From contig OY282609.1 of assembly GCA_958298945.1 (NCBI GenBank), forward strand, positions 61,352,220 to 61,416,219: a DNA stretch of 64,000 bases, read 5' to 3'. Origin of the DNA: Atherix ibis. Taxonomy: Eukaryota > Arthropoda > Insecta > Diptera > Athericidae. Below the pieces are notes generated by a model. That model saw only the letters and a program-made list of their open reading frames with translations. It did not search any database and was not told the DNA's origin. Shown here piece by piece: positions 22,160-32,871 of this stretch. A program made the position numbers and the translations under genes. How positions within the stretch are numbered: position 1 is the first letter of the stretch; each line of letters starts with the position of its first letter.

Positions 22160-22935
22160 AGGCATACTTTAGGGCAGCATCCTTGGTCCCATTCCTTAAA
22201 ATATTTATGCTTCCGTTATAATATCCTTATAGTTATATATGCCGACCAAGCATACGAAATACTACATCACATCCAAAAACTATGAGGAAAAAAGTGTACA
22301 TGTTACTTTTACTCTCTGCCATGAACCTAATCAACTATACCAATACGATGAACCTAACAAGCCTGGAATCCACAAACAAGACTGGAACTTAATCAATGAT
22401 ACAAGAATTAATAACTTTATTAGACGGACGATCTAAACTATCAATAAAAAATAAATTCCTTAAAATAAAAATAAACTCAAACCCACAAGGACCTATGGAC
22501 ATGAACTTTCGAGTTCAATCCTTACAGTGTGAACTTGCAACAATCACATTGTTGCGATGTTCCTATTTAGGCTCGCAACAATGTGATCCACCGTGACTTA
22601 AACCGTCCTCTTCTCTATGATGTCTTCTTGCATCATTACAAGAAATTCCATTCCCGCTTATCTAAATATTTTAACCCTTTGGTGAACCAACTATTCTCTT
22701 TTACCCTAATCAGACACATCTTTCATCGCTTAAAGCTAAATAATAAACACAATATTTTATATTTATAATTAAGTTTAAATATTACTGAAATCAACAAGTT
22801 AAGAACCGCCAATGAGAGTTTTCTCTTCCATCAGTTTTTTGTGATTAGCTTGTTTCATATGTACAGTAAATTTACTTTTTAATTATATTGTAATTGTAAA
22901 CTTTTAATAAATTAAAAATTAAAAATAAAATAATA
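22160..22935 (+). pseudogene. Jockey-like LINE relic (RT to 3' tail)
   Basis: Three frames must be combined to see it. Near 22165 GILxGSILGPIPxNIYAS (x marks stops) matches reverse transcriptase motif B. At about 22240 IYADQ matches the catalytic YADD box with the second Asp replaced. At about 22470, KLKPTRTYGHEL resembles the LKPIWTYGxELW motif of jockey elements. From 22583, IHRDLNRPLLYDVF followed by FHSRLSKYFNPLVNQL matches the C-terminal end. An A-rich tail follows at about 22900-22935. It is a 5'-truncated, long-dead copy. The clade assignment rests on motif recall, not on an alignment. Confidence 0.65.
22543..22587. repeat. Perfect 15-bp inverted repeat within the jockey relic
   Basis: ATCACATTGTTGCGA at 22543-22557 is the exact reverse complement of 22573-22587, with 15 bases between. 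The right arm belongs to the LINE reading ARNNVIHRDL, so the left arm is the inverted addition. Confidence 0.8.
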
Positions 22936-23119
22936 AAGTATTTAGTCTCCTATTAGTCGCCTCTCACGACAGGCAGAAAATATCATAGAGATATTCTAAC
23001 TTTATGGTATCATCCCTTAAAACCATTATTATTTTTATTCATTAGTAGTCAAACAAGGAATAAATTCTTGCACTGTATTAAATATAATTTACCCTATACT
23101 TATATAACATACAAACGCA

Positions 23120-23661
23120 AAGTGATTTTATTCAAAGAAATCTTTCTCACATTTTATTAGATAATAAATAAATACCTCGAAGGAAAAAATCTGGCGCTTT
23201 TGACTCAGCGTATATTAATCAACCCATTTTTAGATACTTTCGTGAGAAGTAAACCGCTCTCTGAAAAAGGCCGACTTCACGGACCGAACAGGGTAGAAAT
23301 TTGTAATTTGTAATACTGGCGAATACAGCGGATGGGGTTATATGTCCCTTTTTACTCCTATGATTTCTATCAGCCCATTCCGAACGTTTTTATTTCAAAG
23401 CTCGATTCAATTTTATTAGCTACAATGGATAGTGATCACCGGTAATGATTTCGGACGGTTTCAGGAGTTCATGATAAATAACACCCCACTGAAACAGTGG
23501 ATATTACTCAGCTTTAGGTCAATTAGATTTATCGCAGTAAATCCATTTATCAACGCTTCTAGCAATGGGATGTAAAAACCCTTTTCTTCTGTCGTCCCGA
23601 ATTGCATCACTGATATGCATTACATGGAAACGCTGACCGATAGTAGATCTATCAACAGTTA
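23120..23661 (-). pseudogene. Ancient mariner relic, C-terminal part (split by family A copy 4)
   Basis: On the minus strand the motifs run in order: TVDRSTIGQR (end of helix-turn-helix), RRKGFLHPIARSVDKWIYCDKS (matches FLHRIVTGDEKWIYYDNPK, with Asp kept), WGVIYHELLKPSEIITGDHY, KLNRALK and RSEWADR, PHPLYSPV, RERFTSHESI, and a final KDFFE-stop near 23129. The HDN block is missing. It resembles the mauritiana group but is distinct from family A and much older. The N-terminal part continues on the other side of the inserted family A copy at 24827. Confidence 0.75.
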
Positions 23662-24826
23662 CTAGGTGTATAAGCTAAAATCCGCCGTTTTTTAATTAAA
23701 AAAAACACATGTTTTTTTCATAGAAAGCAAAAACAAATTTATTCAAAGTACTTGCCTCCGCCAGCTACACATTTTTCCCATCTCTCGGACAATTTGCGGA
23801 TACCATGCCAAAAAAAATTCCTTCTCTTTCGAGGGAAACCCCTCATCAAGCCATTTTTGGACGTCTTCGTAAGAATCGAAGTGCTGCTCAGCGAGCGCGT
23901 GGCCCATCGACGAAAACAGGTGGTAGTCGGAAGGGGTCAGGTGTGTTGAATAAGCGGGGTGGGGTAGCACCTCCCAGTTGAGTGTCTCCAAGTAGTTTCG
24001 GACCATTTTTGACGTGTGCGATGGTGCATTGTCGTGGAGGAAAATCAGCTTGTCATGTCTTTGTTGATAATCCGTCCTTTTTTCATGCAGAGCACGATGG
24101 AATTTGATCAGTTGTTGGTGGTATTGACAGTTTCACCAGGTTTCAACATCTCATAGTAGACGATACCCTGCTGATCCCACCAAACGCACAGCATCGTCTT
24201 CCGTCCGAAGCGATTTGGTCTTGGGGAAGATGCTGATGGTTGGCCGGGATCAACCCAAGATTTCTTGCGTTTAGGATTCTCGAAATATATCCATCTACCT
24301 ATCGTTCAATTCACGAGGCACCCATTTTCCGATCTTTTCAATCTTCCCCATGGCACGCAGACGCATGAAAATGGCTAGTTGAGTAACACCCAATTGCTCC
24401 GCGAGCATTTTTTTGAGATTGGATATCGTCTTTGTCCAAAAGGACCTGTAATTGATGGTCCTCAACCTTCCTAGGCCGATTTTCACGCTTCTTGTCCTAC
24501 AAGTCAAAATTGCCGTCTTCGAACCGACGAAACCAATTTCGGCACGTTGTTTCCGACAAAGCACTGTCACCATAGGCCTCCATAAGCATTCGATGCGACT
24601 CGGCAGCCGATTGCTGCAAATTGAAGCAGAAAAGCAGAGCTTCCCGCATATGCTCTTTTTCTGGCACAAAACTAGACTTGATTACCAAATGAAAAATGTA
24701 TGTTGTTGTACGAAATTGCTGACAATATGCATTGATTAATGTTGACAGACGTCAAACTCATAAAAAAGTGATACGCTCACTCACGCCATCTATGACCAAA
24801 CAGCGGATTTAAACTTATACTCCTGG
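23662..24826 (-). mobile_element. Mariner family A copy 4, inserted in an older mariner
   Basis: The ends are CTAGGTGTATAAGC and TTATACTCCTGG between TA at 23660-23661 and 24827-24828. The length is 1165 bp. Removing the element and one TA restores an open reading across the join in the older mariner relic, which confirms the insertion site. Confidence 0.92.
23738..24679 (-). pseudogene. Mos1-like mariner transposase, start codon and first Asp lost
   Basis: The position of the start codon (24679) reads AAG, so MSSFVPEKE has become KSSFVPEKE. The N-terminal part to LLDEDDTQ is frameshifted. Between LNDR and the WIYFENPKR block about 100 bases are deleted, taking TGDEK and the first catalytic Asp. 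HDNAPSHTSK (second Asp) and PSDYHLF (third Asp) remain in the C-terminal pieces. The last open piece is 23743-24006, with AEQHFDSYEDVQKWLDEG. Shifted frames spoil the C-terminal end. Confidence 0.9.
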
Positions 24827-25000
24827 TAATGCAGTTTGCAAATCCTCCAGCGCTTGAGTTGAATCTTCATCAAGTAATTCTAACAGTTCACTCACGTCGA
24901 TATAACGGTTTTTAAATCACCGAGACCAGTGCTTACATGTTCCATTCGATAGAGCATGATCACCATAAATTTGAACTAGTAAAATTTTTCCGCTGAAAAA
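24827..25000 (-). pseudogene. Ancient mariner relic, N-terminal part
   Basis: On the minus strand it reads YGDHALSNGTCKHWSR, a stop, FKNRYIDVSE, then LLELLDEDSTQALEDLQTAL, which is the helix-turn-helix region of a mariner transposase. It continues directly into TVDRSTIGQR at 23661 once family A copy 4 is removed. The beginning of the gene and its terminal repeat are not recognisable. Confidence 0.75.
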
Positions 25001-26354
25001 CATTTTTTTTCATTTTATTTGGACGATATTTTTTATGATATGAAGCGAGGAACTATCACCCCTTGGACTTAAGGTTCAAAGCACCCTGCATGTAGATAAA
25101 CGATGCGATAAAGAAATTTTAGAAAAAAATGTTCTGGAAATGTTTTTTTGAAAGAGGTCAGGACAAATATTTTCATACATCAATATAGGCTAATTGACAT
25201 CAAGGTTTATTATATGCGAACAATTCGGAAATAATCGAAACAGGAGTAATTACTCTTATATTGCATGAGTGGTGCTCAGTGGTTAACAAAAACAATTTAC
25301 ACAAAATTTGTTACACTTACTGTGGCAACCAGATAATCAGGTAGACAGACAGCCAAACAATATGGCAACCGTCAACCCATCAGCCAACAGTTGAAAATAA
25401 TAGAATGTTGGGTTCCTCAAGGGAAACATGATTAGTGTCGTAATGAGTTAAAATTGATGATTATGGTGATGACGATTACGATGATGAGAGTCTTGATGTT
25501 GACGTTGATGATAATGATGGTGATGATAATAAAAATCATGATGGAAGATGAAAGCGCATCATGTGCTAGTTAGTTAGTAAGTTAGTTACGTAATTACCTA
25601 TTGTAAGATTCAACCATTTACCTAGCTAAACAAACACAATGACTTTTATACATCCTTTTACTGAAATTAAATGTGAAGGCCATTGTTTAAGAAATTGGAT
25701 ATTATCGAAAATTCTATTCAAAGACAGTAGAACGCGAATATTTTCACAGAATCAAGAATCTGATTTTACATATCAGATCAGTTTGCAAATGAAAATCGAA
25801 ACAAAATGAAATTCTCATATTTAACCAAAAAACACCACCTCTGCTCCTCTCCCCCCTTTCACCAACAAATACGGATGTTATTAGTTTAATTTAATTATTC
25901 TGAAAAACAAAACCTATTACCATCATAAATAAGAGTAATATTAACAATTTATAGCTTCAGTCATACAAGTTTAAGCTTTTAATATATGAATTTGTAATTT
26001 TATGCATGATTATATAAATTACTTACTTGGATCTCATGGTGTGTGTATATAATACTGTACATTCATACTTCAATATGATCGAGTATACTTCCACGAGTGT
26101 ATGAAAATGTTACGAATATTACACTAGCGAAATGGATTCTTATATCAAATGTGAAATTATATCATAAATAGTTTTAAAAGTATTGTAGTATGTTGACTTT
26201 GTGCACTCGTCTATATGAATTATAATTTCATAAAATGGACAAAATGCAGATAATAGTGCTTTTCAGAACAAATCTGGTAAGTGATTTATTTTCTTCATAA
26301 CCTCTGATCAATAAAAGTACGATTTGTGTGTTCAGTTTCATGCTCATCACTATA
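25001..26354. other. AT-rich stretch with a GAT-rich tract
   Basis: Apart from the GAT-rich tract at 25455-25550 and a TTAG-type run near 25570-25590, nothing is recognised. Confidence 0.5.
25455..25550. repeat. Degenerate GAT-rich simple repeat
   Basis: Imperfect GAT/GATGAT units run for about 95 bases. Stops in the surrounding frames argue against a coding Asp repeat. Confidence 0.7.
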
Positions 26355-27638
26355 TCACCTTGATCAAAAAGTTTCCGGAATTTATTTAGAAAATTAAAAA
26401 TACAAGTTTATTTATCTAAATCTATATTGTCCCCTTCAAAATAATCCCCATAAACTTTAACACAGTTATGCCAGAGCTTGATCCAATCCTCGAAACATTT
26501 TTTATATTCAGTTTTCGGTATGTCCATCAGTGCTTCCTGCGATTTTTCCATTACTTCCTCTCGGCTGTTGAAACGCGTTCCCCGTAATGGTTTTTTAACT
26601 CGATTGAACAGAAAGAAGTCACAGGGAGCCAAATCAGATGAATTCGGTGGTATTTGTTGCATTTTTCGTCAAAAAATTACGAATAATGATGGCACTGTGC
26701 GACGGTGCCCAAAATCCACGAGTTGACACTGTACGACGGTGCGTTATCATGGTGCAAAATCCAGGAGTTTTCTGCCCACAATTATGGTCTCTTTCGGCGA
26801 ATTGCCAAAAAATACTCTTTGTTTACTGTCCGGTCTTCTGGCAAAAATTTATGATGCACTACACCGTTTTAATCCATGAAAACCGTCAGCATTGCCTACT
26901 TTTTTGACTGAAAACGACGTGGTTTTTTTGGTCTCGGCTCATTTGGTGAACGCCATTCACTTGTCTGATGTCTGGATTGCAAGTCGTACTCATAAACCCA
27001 CGTCTTGTCTCCAGTAATGATCGTTTTGATGAACTTGGGATCGGATTCAGCCTCGCAAATCATGTCAACACGGTCTCATTTTTGCATGAAATTGAGGTCT
27101 CTTGGCACCAACTTTGCTGCTACACGACGGAAACCCAAATCATTAACCAAAATGTATTGGACGGATCCATAGGCAATGCTTAAGTCCTCCGCTATCTCTC
27201 TGCTGGTTAATTTGCGGTTATTGACCAACATTTCTTTTACTTTATCAATGTTTTCGTCGGTTTTCGATGTCGATGGTCTGCCAATGCATTCATCATCTTC
27301 GATAGACTCACGACCATTTTTGAACCGCTTGTGCCACTGGTAAACGACCGTTTTCTTTAGAGAATCGTTGCCGAAACACTTTTCCAACATTTCCAACGTT
27401 CGCGCACCATTAAATCCGTTTTTTACGCAAAATTTAATACAAGTTCGTTGTTGCAAATTTAAATCCATTTCTAAAATTGTAAAAAATCGCCAACACACAC
27501 AGAGATAGATGTACTCTTGGTTACGTAACTTTTGCAAATGCAAGCTCTGACGCTAAGATTTAGAGGGAATATCAACAACAGATGTACCAACTTAACAAAA
27601 AAGCGCCACACTCCCGTCGTTCCGGGAACTTTTTGATC
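26355..27638 (-). mobile_element. Mariner family D, full length, right end fused to another element
   Basis: The left end reads CCTTGATCAAAAAGTTTCCGG after TA at 26353-26354. The right end is its inverted copy CCGGGAACTTTTTGATC, but it stops at GATC and runs straight into GGGTTTTTCAATAAGAG, the end of the next element, with no TA between. The length is about 1284 bp. Confidence 0.85.
26408..27467 (-). pseudogene. Family D DD34D mariner transposase, frameshifted
   Basis: ATG at 27467 opens MDLNLQQRTCIKFCVKNGF, and the frame stays open for about 130 codons through GRPSTSKTDENIDKVKEML, REIAEDLSIAYGSVQY and FRRVAAKLVPRDLNF, ending at a stop after MQK (27076). Downstream, in shifting frames, are ITGDKTWVYEYD (first Asp kept), FLPEDRTVNKEYF, and WILHHDNAPSYSVNS followed by a partial repeat of the same segment. 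The last open piece (26408-26662) has SSDLAPCDFFLFNRVKK (third Asp kept) and ends GDYFEGDNIDLDK. It is related to family B but clearly different. Confidence 0.88.
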
Positions 27639-28860
27639 GGGTTTTTCAATAAGAGTGATATGATTTCTAAGTGACGTTTCTTCATCCATTTGTAATATGT
27701 CATGCTGCCTTTTTTTTCTCCATTGTATACAGTAATGTTTACAATTTCATCATGGAGAGATATGCGCAAGAACAACGTTTATAAATTATTCAATTTTATT
27801 ATCAAAATAATCGTTCTACAATTGCAAGTTTTCGTGCGCTTTTGCCATTTTATGGTCGTAATAATCGTCCAACTGTGGTCGCTATTCGTCGATTGTTAAA
27901 AATTTCGAGCGTACATTTTCTTTACATAATATTCAAGTGCCAATAAGACAAAGAACCGCTCGAAGTAATGAAAATATTGCTGCCGTTCAGGCAAGTGTTG
28001 CTGAAGACCGCAATTTGTTGATTCCAAGAGGTTTTCAAGAATTGGGACTGTCTCAAACCACAACTGGCGGATTTTGAGAAAGGATTTGGGCTTGTATCCG
28101 AATAAAATTGTTATCATTCAAGAACTGAAGCCATTGCACCACCGTAAACGTCGTGAATTTGCTGATGTTGTCTTGGAACAACTTGAAAACGATAACGATT
28201 TTTTTAAGAAAATCATCTTCTCTGATGAGGCTCACTTTCATCTGAGTGGTGCGGTAAATAAACAAAACTGTCGATTCTGATGCATAGAAAATCCACAAAT
28301 TATTCATGAACACCCATTACATTCACCTAAATTGACAGTTTGGTGTGGTTTTTGGTCTGGTGGAATCATCGTTCCGTACTTCTTTCGAAATGAAGCTGGT
28401 AACAACTTTTTATGGCCGAAATTGAGACGGGGCTACGTGCCACACAGCAAGTGCAACAACCGAATTATTGCGAGAAAAGTTTGGAGATTCGATTATTTCA
28501 AGAAATTGTGACATTGAATGGCCTCCAAGAAGTTGTGATTTAACACCATTCGACTATTTCTTGTGGGGTTATTTGAAGTCATTAGTCTTTAGGAATAAAC
28601 CAGACTCTCTTTAAGCTTTAGAAGTCAATATTGAACGTGTTATTCATGACATACGACTTGATTTAGTTGAAAAAGTGCTCGAAAATTGAGTTCATCGAAT
28701 TCGTTTCTGCAAAAGAGGTCGTCGAGGCCATTTGAATGATGTTTTATTCATAACTTAATTGTATCGATTGTTCTTCATATTAAATAAAAAACATTTGAAT
28801 TTCCTTAACAATTAGTGTGCTTTTTTTGAAAAGAAATCAAATCCTCTTATTGGAAAACCC
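27639..28860 (+). mobile_element. DD41D-type Tc1/mariner element (family E)
   Basis: The ends are GGGTTTTTCAATAAGAG and its inverted copy CCTCTTATTGGAAAACCC, similar over about 30 bp. The right end is followed by TA (28861-28862). The left end has no TA because it is fused to family D. The length is 1222 bp. Confidence 0.85.
27752..28758 (+). pseudogene. DD41D-type transposase, broken
   Basis: The ancestral start is ATG at 27752 (MERYAQEQRL, then a stop). Later come FRALLPFYGRNNRPTV and RRLLK, a gap, then RKDLGLYPNKIVI, QELKPLHHRKRREFADVVLE and IIFSDEAHFHLSG (first Asp) in the open piece 28074-28280, and LTVWCGFWSGGIIVPYFFRNEAG. A deletion near 28405-28430 removes the end of the linker. Next is DGATCHTAS (second Asp), and 41 residues on CDLTPFDYFLWGY (third Asp), then a C-terminal RGHLND and the stop at 28758. 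The 41-residue spacing defines DD41D, the type of the rosa group described from Ceratitis rosa. The rosa assignment is inference. Confidence 0.8.
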
Positions 28861-30860
28861 TATACATACGTAATCGCTGTCATCATACATAACCGTAAGA
28901 AATGCGGTGCACTTCAGGGTAAAAAAAATACTAATTCCACATCTACTTTCATATTCTCTTTGTACTCGTACTATTTTTCATATTTTCATGAATTCAATAT
29001 TTACAAAAATGAGCTTGGTGCTTATTTCAAAGGATGCAAGCAACTCTGGCAAAAGATTCCTGATGAAATTTTCGGAAAATACAGATACGAAAGCTTAACA
29101 ATACCATTTACATAGAATGATTGTCAATCTATTCTTTTAGGTTGAACCTTATAGTGAAATCGGTGGTAGTGATGGTAGAAAAATAGTAACAGGAGTAGAT
29201 AGCAACAGTACAATATCACCATTACCATAGTCAACATTAGTACCATCTCCAATAACAAACAGAAAATAATTTCAAAATACGCGGATGGAGTCTATTTATG
29301 CGATAAGCACAAGTTCAACGAGTTTCGTTTTATCCGATACGAATTGTATAATGATTAATAAAATTACAAATTCAGCGGTTCCTCGATCTAAGTAAATTTC
29401 CATAAAATAATTAAACGAAGATATCCAAGAATCAAAGGTGAAATGGCAGGTTGATCATCTCTCTTTAGTAAGATGGTTGGATGGTTGAATAGCTGCTGAG
29501 AGTATAGCGGAGTGAAATTGTAAATTCTACCAGGTCTGATAAATTTTATCATAAACAGGAGTGATGGTTGTACCTAAACATAACGATGCGAATTGATATT
29601 TTAACATCTATTTCTAAAAGACGACCCCAAACCTATTTGTACCGCCCATAAATTTTCCAAGTGAATCTTTCGTAACATTTTTGGGGTGAGTAAAAGTTCA
29701 AATTGTTCAAAGTGGACTCTTCTGTCTTTTATTATGAAATAATTAAAATTCTTCAATCTGAGGTACTAAATTACCACTTTAATTGTGAAACCATAAATGA
29801 ACAGAGAAGATATTTGATTGGCGATTCACTTTCTATCTGCGGCTGCCCCTCCCTCCCATGTCTTTATAACATTTTCCATTCTATAAATATACAGAAAGTT
29901 CCATTCAAATTTTGTTCCTTTTTTTTTGATTTCGTGATGTTTGATTAAAGATTTCTCCAACGAATTGGCATAATTGTTAAATTGGCTTCCAAACAGTCCC
30001 TTTTTCAATAAAGGCAAATTACGTGATTTACGACTTTTGCAAATGGTGCACTATAAAAATTAAAGGTGACAAAATCGTGACAATTAAATCGTTTTATGGT
30101 AGTTACAATTAGGATGGCAGAGTTTCGTATATAGTCGGATTTTTGGTGGTGATGTAAAACTGATACTATTAAATTTTTTTAATCGCTAATAAATTGTATG
30201 GATTTAAAATGTTTGCAAATATTTTTGTTTCTTAATTTTTCAGTTTAAGGAGGATTGTTTTCATTGCAGTTGATTATAAATTTCTTCAAAAATTGTAGGT
30301 GCTCATATATACCATATGTGTATATGTTTGTAGCAATTGTTAGCAAGACATCCAATAACTACTAGACTTTTGTTGATAATAAATATCTGCGCTTACAATA
30401 AATTTTTCATCATTTTTATCGAATTTGAGATATTGAGTAAGAAATACTCTTCATTATTTAGAAAATATTTACTGGAATTTCAGTCTAAAAGGATAGACTA
30501 GATGAACAGCGATTCCTTTCTAGCGTTGCTCCCTACAAATAATCCAGTCCACTCAACATCGTTGCCAAAATTCTGATCGCGAAAAGTTTTCGGAATCCGG
30601 AACGGACATGCTGCTCTTACTCAGACTTACGTTTTTGGGAAACCACTATTTTCTTATTTGGCAATTTTCTGTACCATTTTGCAAAATAGCTCATTATCCG
30701 GAATTGCATTGTGCATAGAGTTTCTGATCATTATGAAGCTTCTACGTCCCCTTTTTAACCTGATCAAATAATCTAACTTACTCTATAAGTCTGCGGACTC
30801 CGCGGTTGTTTACTTACTCTAAACAAACAAAAATATTTGCGGACTTTAAAATTGTAAATA
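28861..30860. other. AT-rich non-coding stretch
   Basis: One TACTCGTA octamer lies at about 28964. Somewhat higher GC at 30480-30830 gives no recognisable protein in any frame. No transposon ends are seen. Confidence 0.45.
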
Positions 30861-30918
30861 CAAGGTTTGTTCAAAAGGTATTGCGGATTTTGTGTTTTTT
30901 TCAAAAATTATTTATTTG

Positions 30919-31622
30919 TTCATGAATATCTGTTCTGTCCCTTTCAAAGTAATCCCCACCAGATATTATACACATGTGCCAACGTTTGTTCCAATCCTCG
31001 AAGCACTTCAAAAAATCATTTTTTGTGATCTTGTTCAGCTCCTCCTTCGATGCCGTCTTTATTTCCTCAATCGTATCGTAGCGTCGTCCTTTCATGGGGC
31101 TTTTCAGTTTCCGGAACAAGAAATAGTTACAGGGGGGCAGATCTGGGGAATACGGTGACTGCGGTATTATAGGTGTGCTGTTTTTGGCAAAAAATTTGCT
31201 TACAAGCAACGATGCGTGAGCAGGGGCGTTATAATGTAGCAAAAGCCAATTTTTGTTCTTCCACAAATCGGAGCGTTTTTGGCAGATTGCTTCGCGCAAC
31301 TTGTGCATAACTTGCAGGTAATATTCCTTATTGACCGTTCAACTCTGTGGCAAGAACTTATGATGCACAACGCCCCTGCAATCGAAGAAAAATGTAAGCA
31401 AAACCTTCACATTCGACCGAACTTGGCCCGTTTTTTTCGGTTTTGGCTCGTGCGTCAGCTAACATTGGGATGATTGAGCTTCGGTTTCCATGTCATAACC
31501 ATAAACCCATGATTCGTCACCAGTTATGACCCTCTGGAGTAAATTTGGGTCGTCACGAACAGAGTCCAACAGCTCCTTAGCAATGTTAATGCGATGCTGT
31601 TTTTTGTCGAAATTGGGCAAAA
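30919..31622 (-). pseudogene. Family B transposase, two catalytic Asp replaced
   Basis: From the shared 5' deletion join at about 31620 it reads LPNFDKKQHRINIAKELLDS and VITGDESWVYGYDMETEAQS (first Asp kept), stopping at 31459. The open piece 30901-31308 reads KNKNWLLLHYNAPAHAS, where the second Asp is Tyr, and PPCNYFLFRKLKSPMKG, where the third Asp is Asn. The usual stop after DIHE has become a Gln codon, so the frame runs on. It has no DNA-binding region and no ATG in frame at its start. Confidence 0.9.
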
Positions 31623-31700
31623 ATCGAAGACTAGTCAAAACACGTGCAAGCAAAGCGGCTGTCAAAAATTAACTGAACATTCAAAATGGCCGAACTTTTC

Positions 31701-31708
31701 GGCATAAG
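31701..31708. repeat. 8-bp target site duplication, left copy (GGCATAAG)
   Basis: GGCATAAG occurs once at this point in uninterrupted family B copies. Here it is present on both sides of the inserted element (31701-31708 and 34283-34290). Confidence 0.9.
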
Positions 31709-31736
31709 CTTAGATTAAAGAATACCTGGATAGGCC
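31709..31736 (+). repeat. Left terminal inverted repeat of the unclassified element
   Basis: 28 bp starting CTTAGATTAAAGAA and ending GGCC, paired with 34255-34282. There are three mismatches, at positions 15, 17 and 24. Confidence 0.88.
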
Positions 31737-32185
31737 CTAACCGTATATGTATACGCATTTTTGTGTCCAAATTATTACAAAGGGATATTGTTGTCAAAAT
31801 TTTTTTATGTAGATATGACACCCACTGCAATCTAGTTGTCGTTATAGAAATTTATTGAATTGCAAAAGAATAATTTATATTCATTTTAATTCACTTATTG
31901 GAAACATAAATGCAATTTAAATACAACGATAGGCAATTTTTATTTTTTGTACAATCTTTTAATACGAAATGGAATTCTACTTTAGGTTTATTATTTATTC
32001 CGTAAATATGAATCAAATATAAAGCACCTCAATTTTGTAGACTTTCGGAGGGTTTGAAAATTTTAATTCTCCATGAAAGTGGAAACTTAAGAGCTATTCC
32101 TGTCATTTGTGAAGTTATATTTTGGCACATCGGAAAGTGTAATTAAAAGTGTTTTTTTTACATATTTACAAGTGTTTACGAAAAA

Positions 32186-32319
32186 GTAAGTATTTTTATA
32201 AATAGTTATATATTTGATAAAACTTAATACGAAGTTTTTATTTCAGAAAATTAAGTAATATATATTAGAAATTGCTAGAAATTTGCCAAAGAGGAGAAAC
32301 CGGGAATTTCTTTCTTTCG
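32186..32319 (+). other. Possible short intron and 73-nt exon within the unclassified element
   Basis: AAAAA|GTAAGT at 32186 and TTTTTATTTCAG ending at 32246 bracket a 61-base segment, a typical fly intron length. The following 73 bases (32247-32319) end in TTCG|GTAAGT. All three frames of the 73-base segment contain stops, so if it is an exon it is untranslated. This rests on splice-site appearance only. Confidence 0.3.
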
Positions 32320-32871
32320 GTAAGTTGACATCTTCATTTTTACAAACCAAAATACCAAATATTTAGTTTGCGATGTGCCTAAATGGCTTTTAGTGATTTA
32401 TTTTAACCAAAAAGTGGCGAAAAAGTGAAAAGTTCGTCATTCAATAAATGTAAACAAATGTGATGTTGACAGTTCAATGTTTACCAGAAAATAGTTCAGT
32501 GCCGGTGTACGTAAAGTGTGTGTAAGAAAGTTTAAGGTACCGAATTTTTCAGTCTATTTTTCATTGCTGTTTTCATTGTGTTAAAATAAATAAAGTATAT
32601 TCTTTGGTAGGCATATTATTTAAATAAATTTGTTTTGCTTACTCTATTAGACCATATTATAATGCATTTACTATATAATATTGGTTTTTTTTTTTTAATA
32701 ATATTAGTTATTAATTTTTTAAGTATGGTACATTAAATTTTTCATCTTTTAATTTTAAATATTGTATACGATTATCTTCTTATTGTGCACATAATTCTTT
32801 TCATATAATCAAATAACTTACAATTTATATATTTATATGCTCTTCCATAAAACAACAAAATCCGTAATATA

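Larger units (their letters stand above)
30861..31708 (-). mobile_element. Mariner family B copy 5, 3' part (split by insertion)
   Basis: The 3' end (left) reads CAAGGTTTGTTCAAAAGG after TA at 30859-30860. The sequence follows the 5'-deleted family B type up to GGCATAAG at 31701-31708 in the 5' untranslated region. There it is interrupted, and it resumes at 34283 with the same GGCATAAG. The rejoined element would be about 942 bp, matching the other 5'-deleted copies. Confidence 0.92.

Noticed and set aside
25455..25550. GAT-rich tract that could encode poly-Asp
   Set aside because: Degenerate repeat in a region with stops in all frames. It is best read as a simple repeat.
30480..30830. Moderate-GC stretch that might hide a gene relic
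   Set aside because: I translated it in several frames and found no transposase, RT or other familiar motif, so I left it as unassigned sequence.
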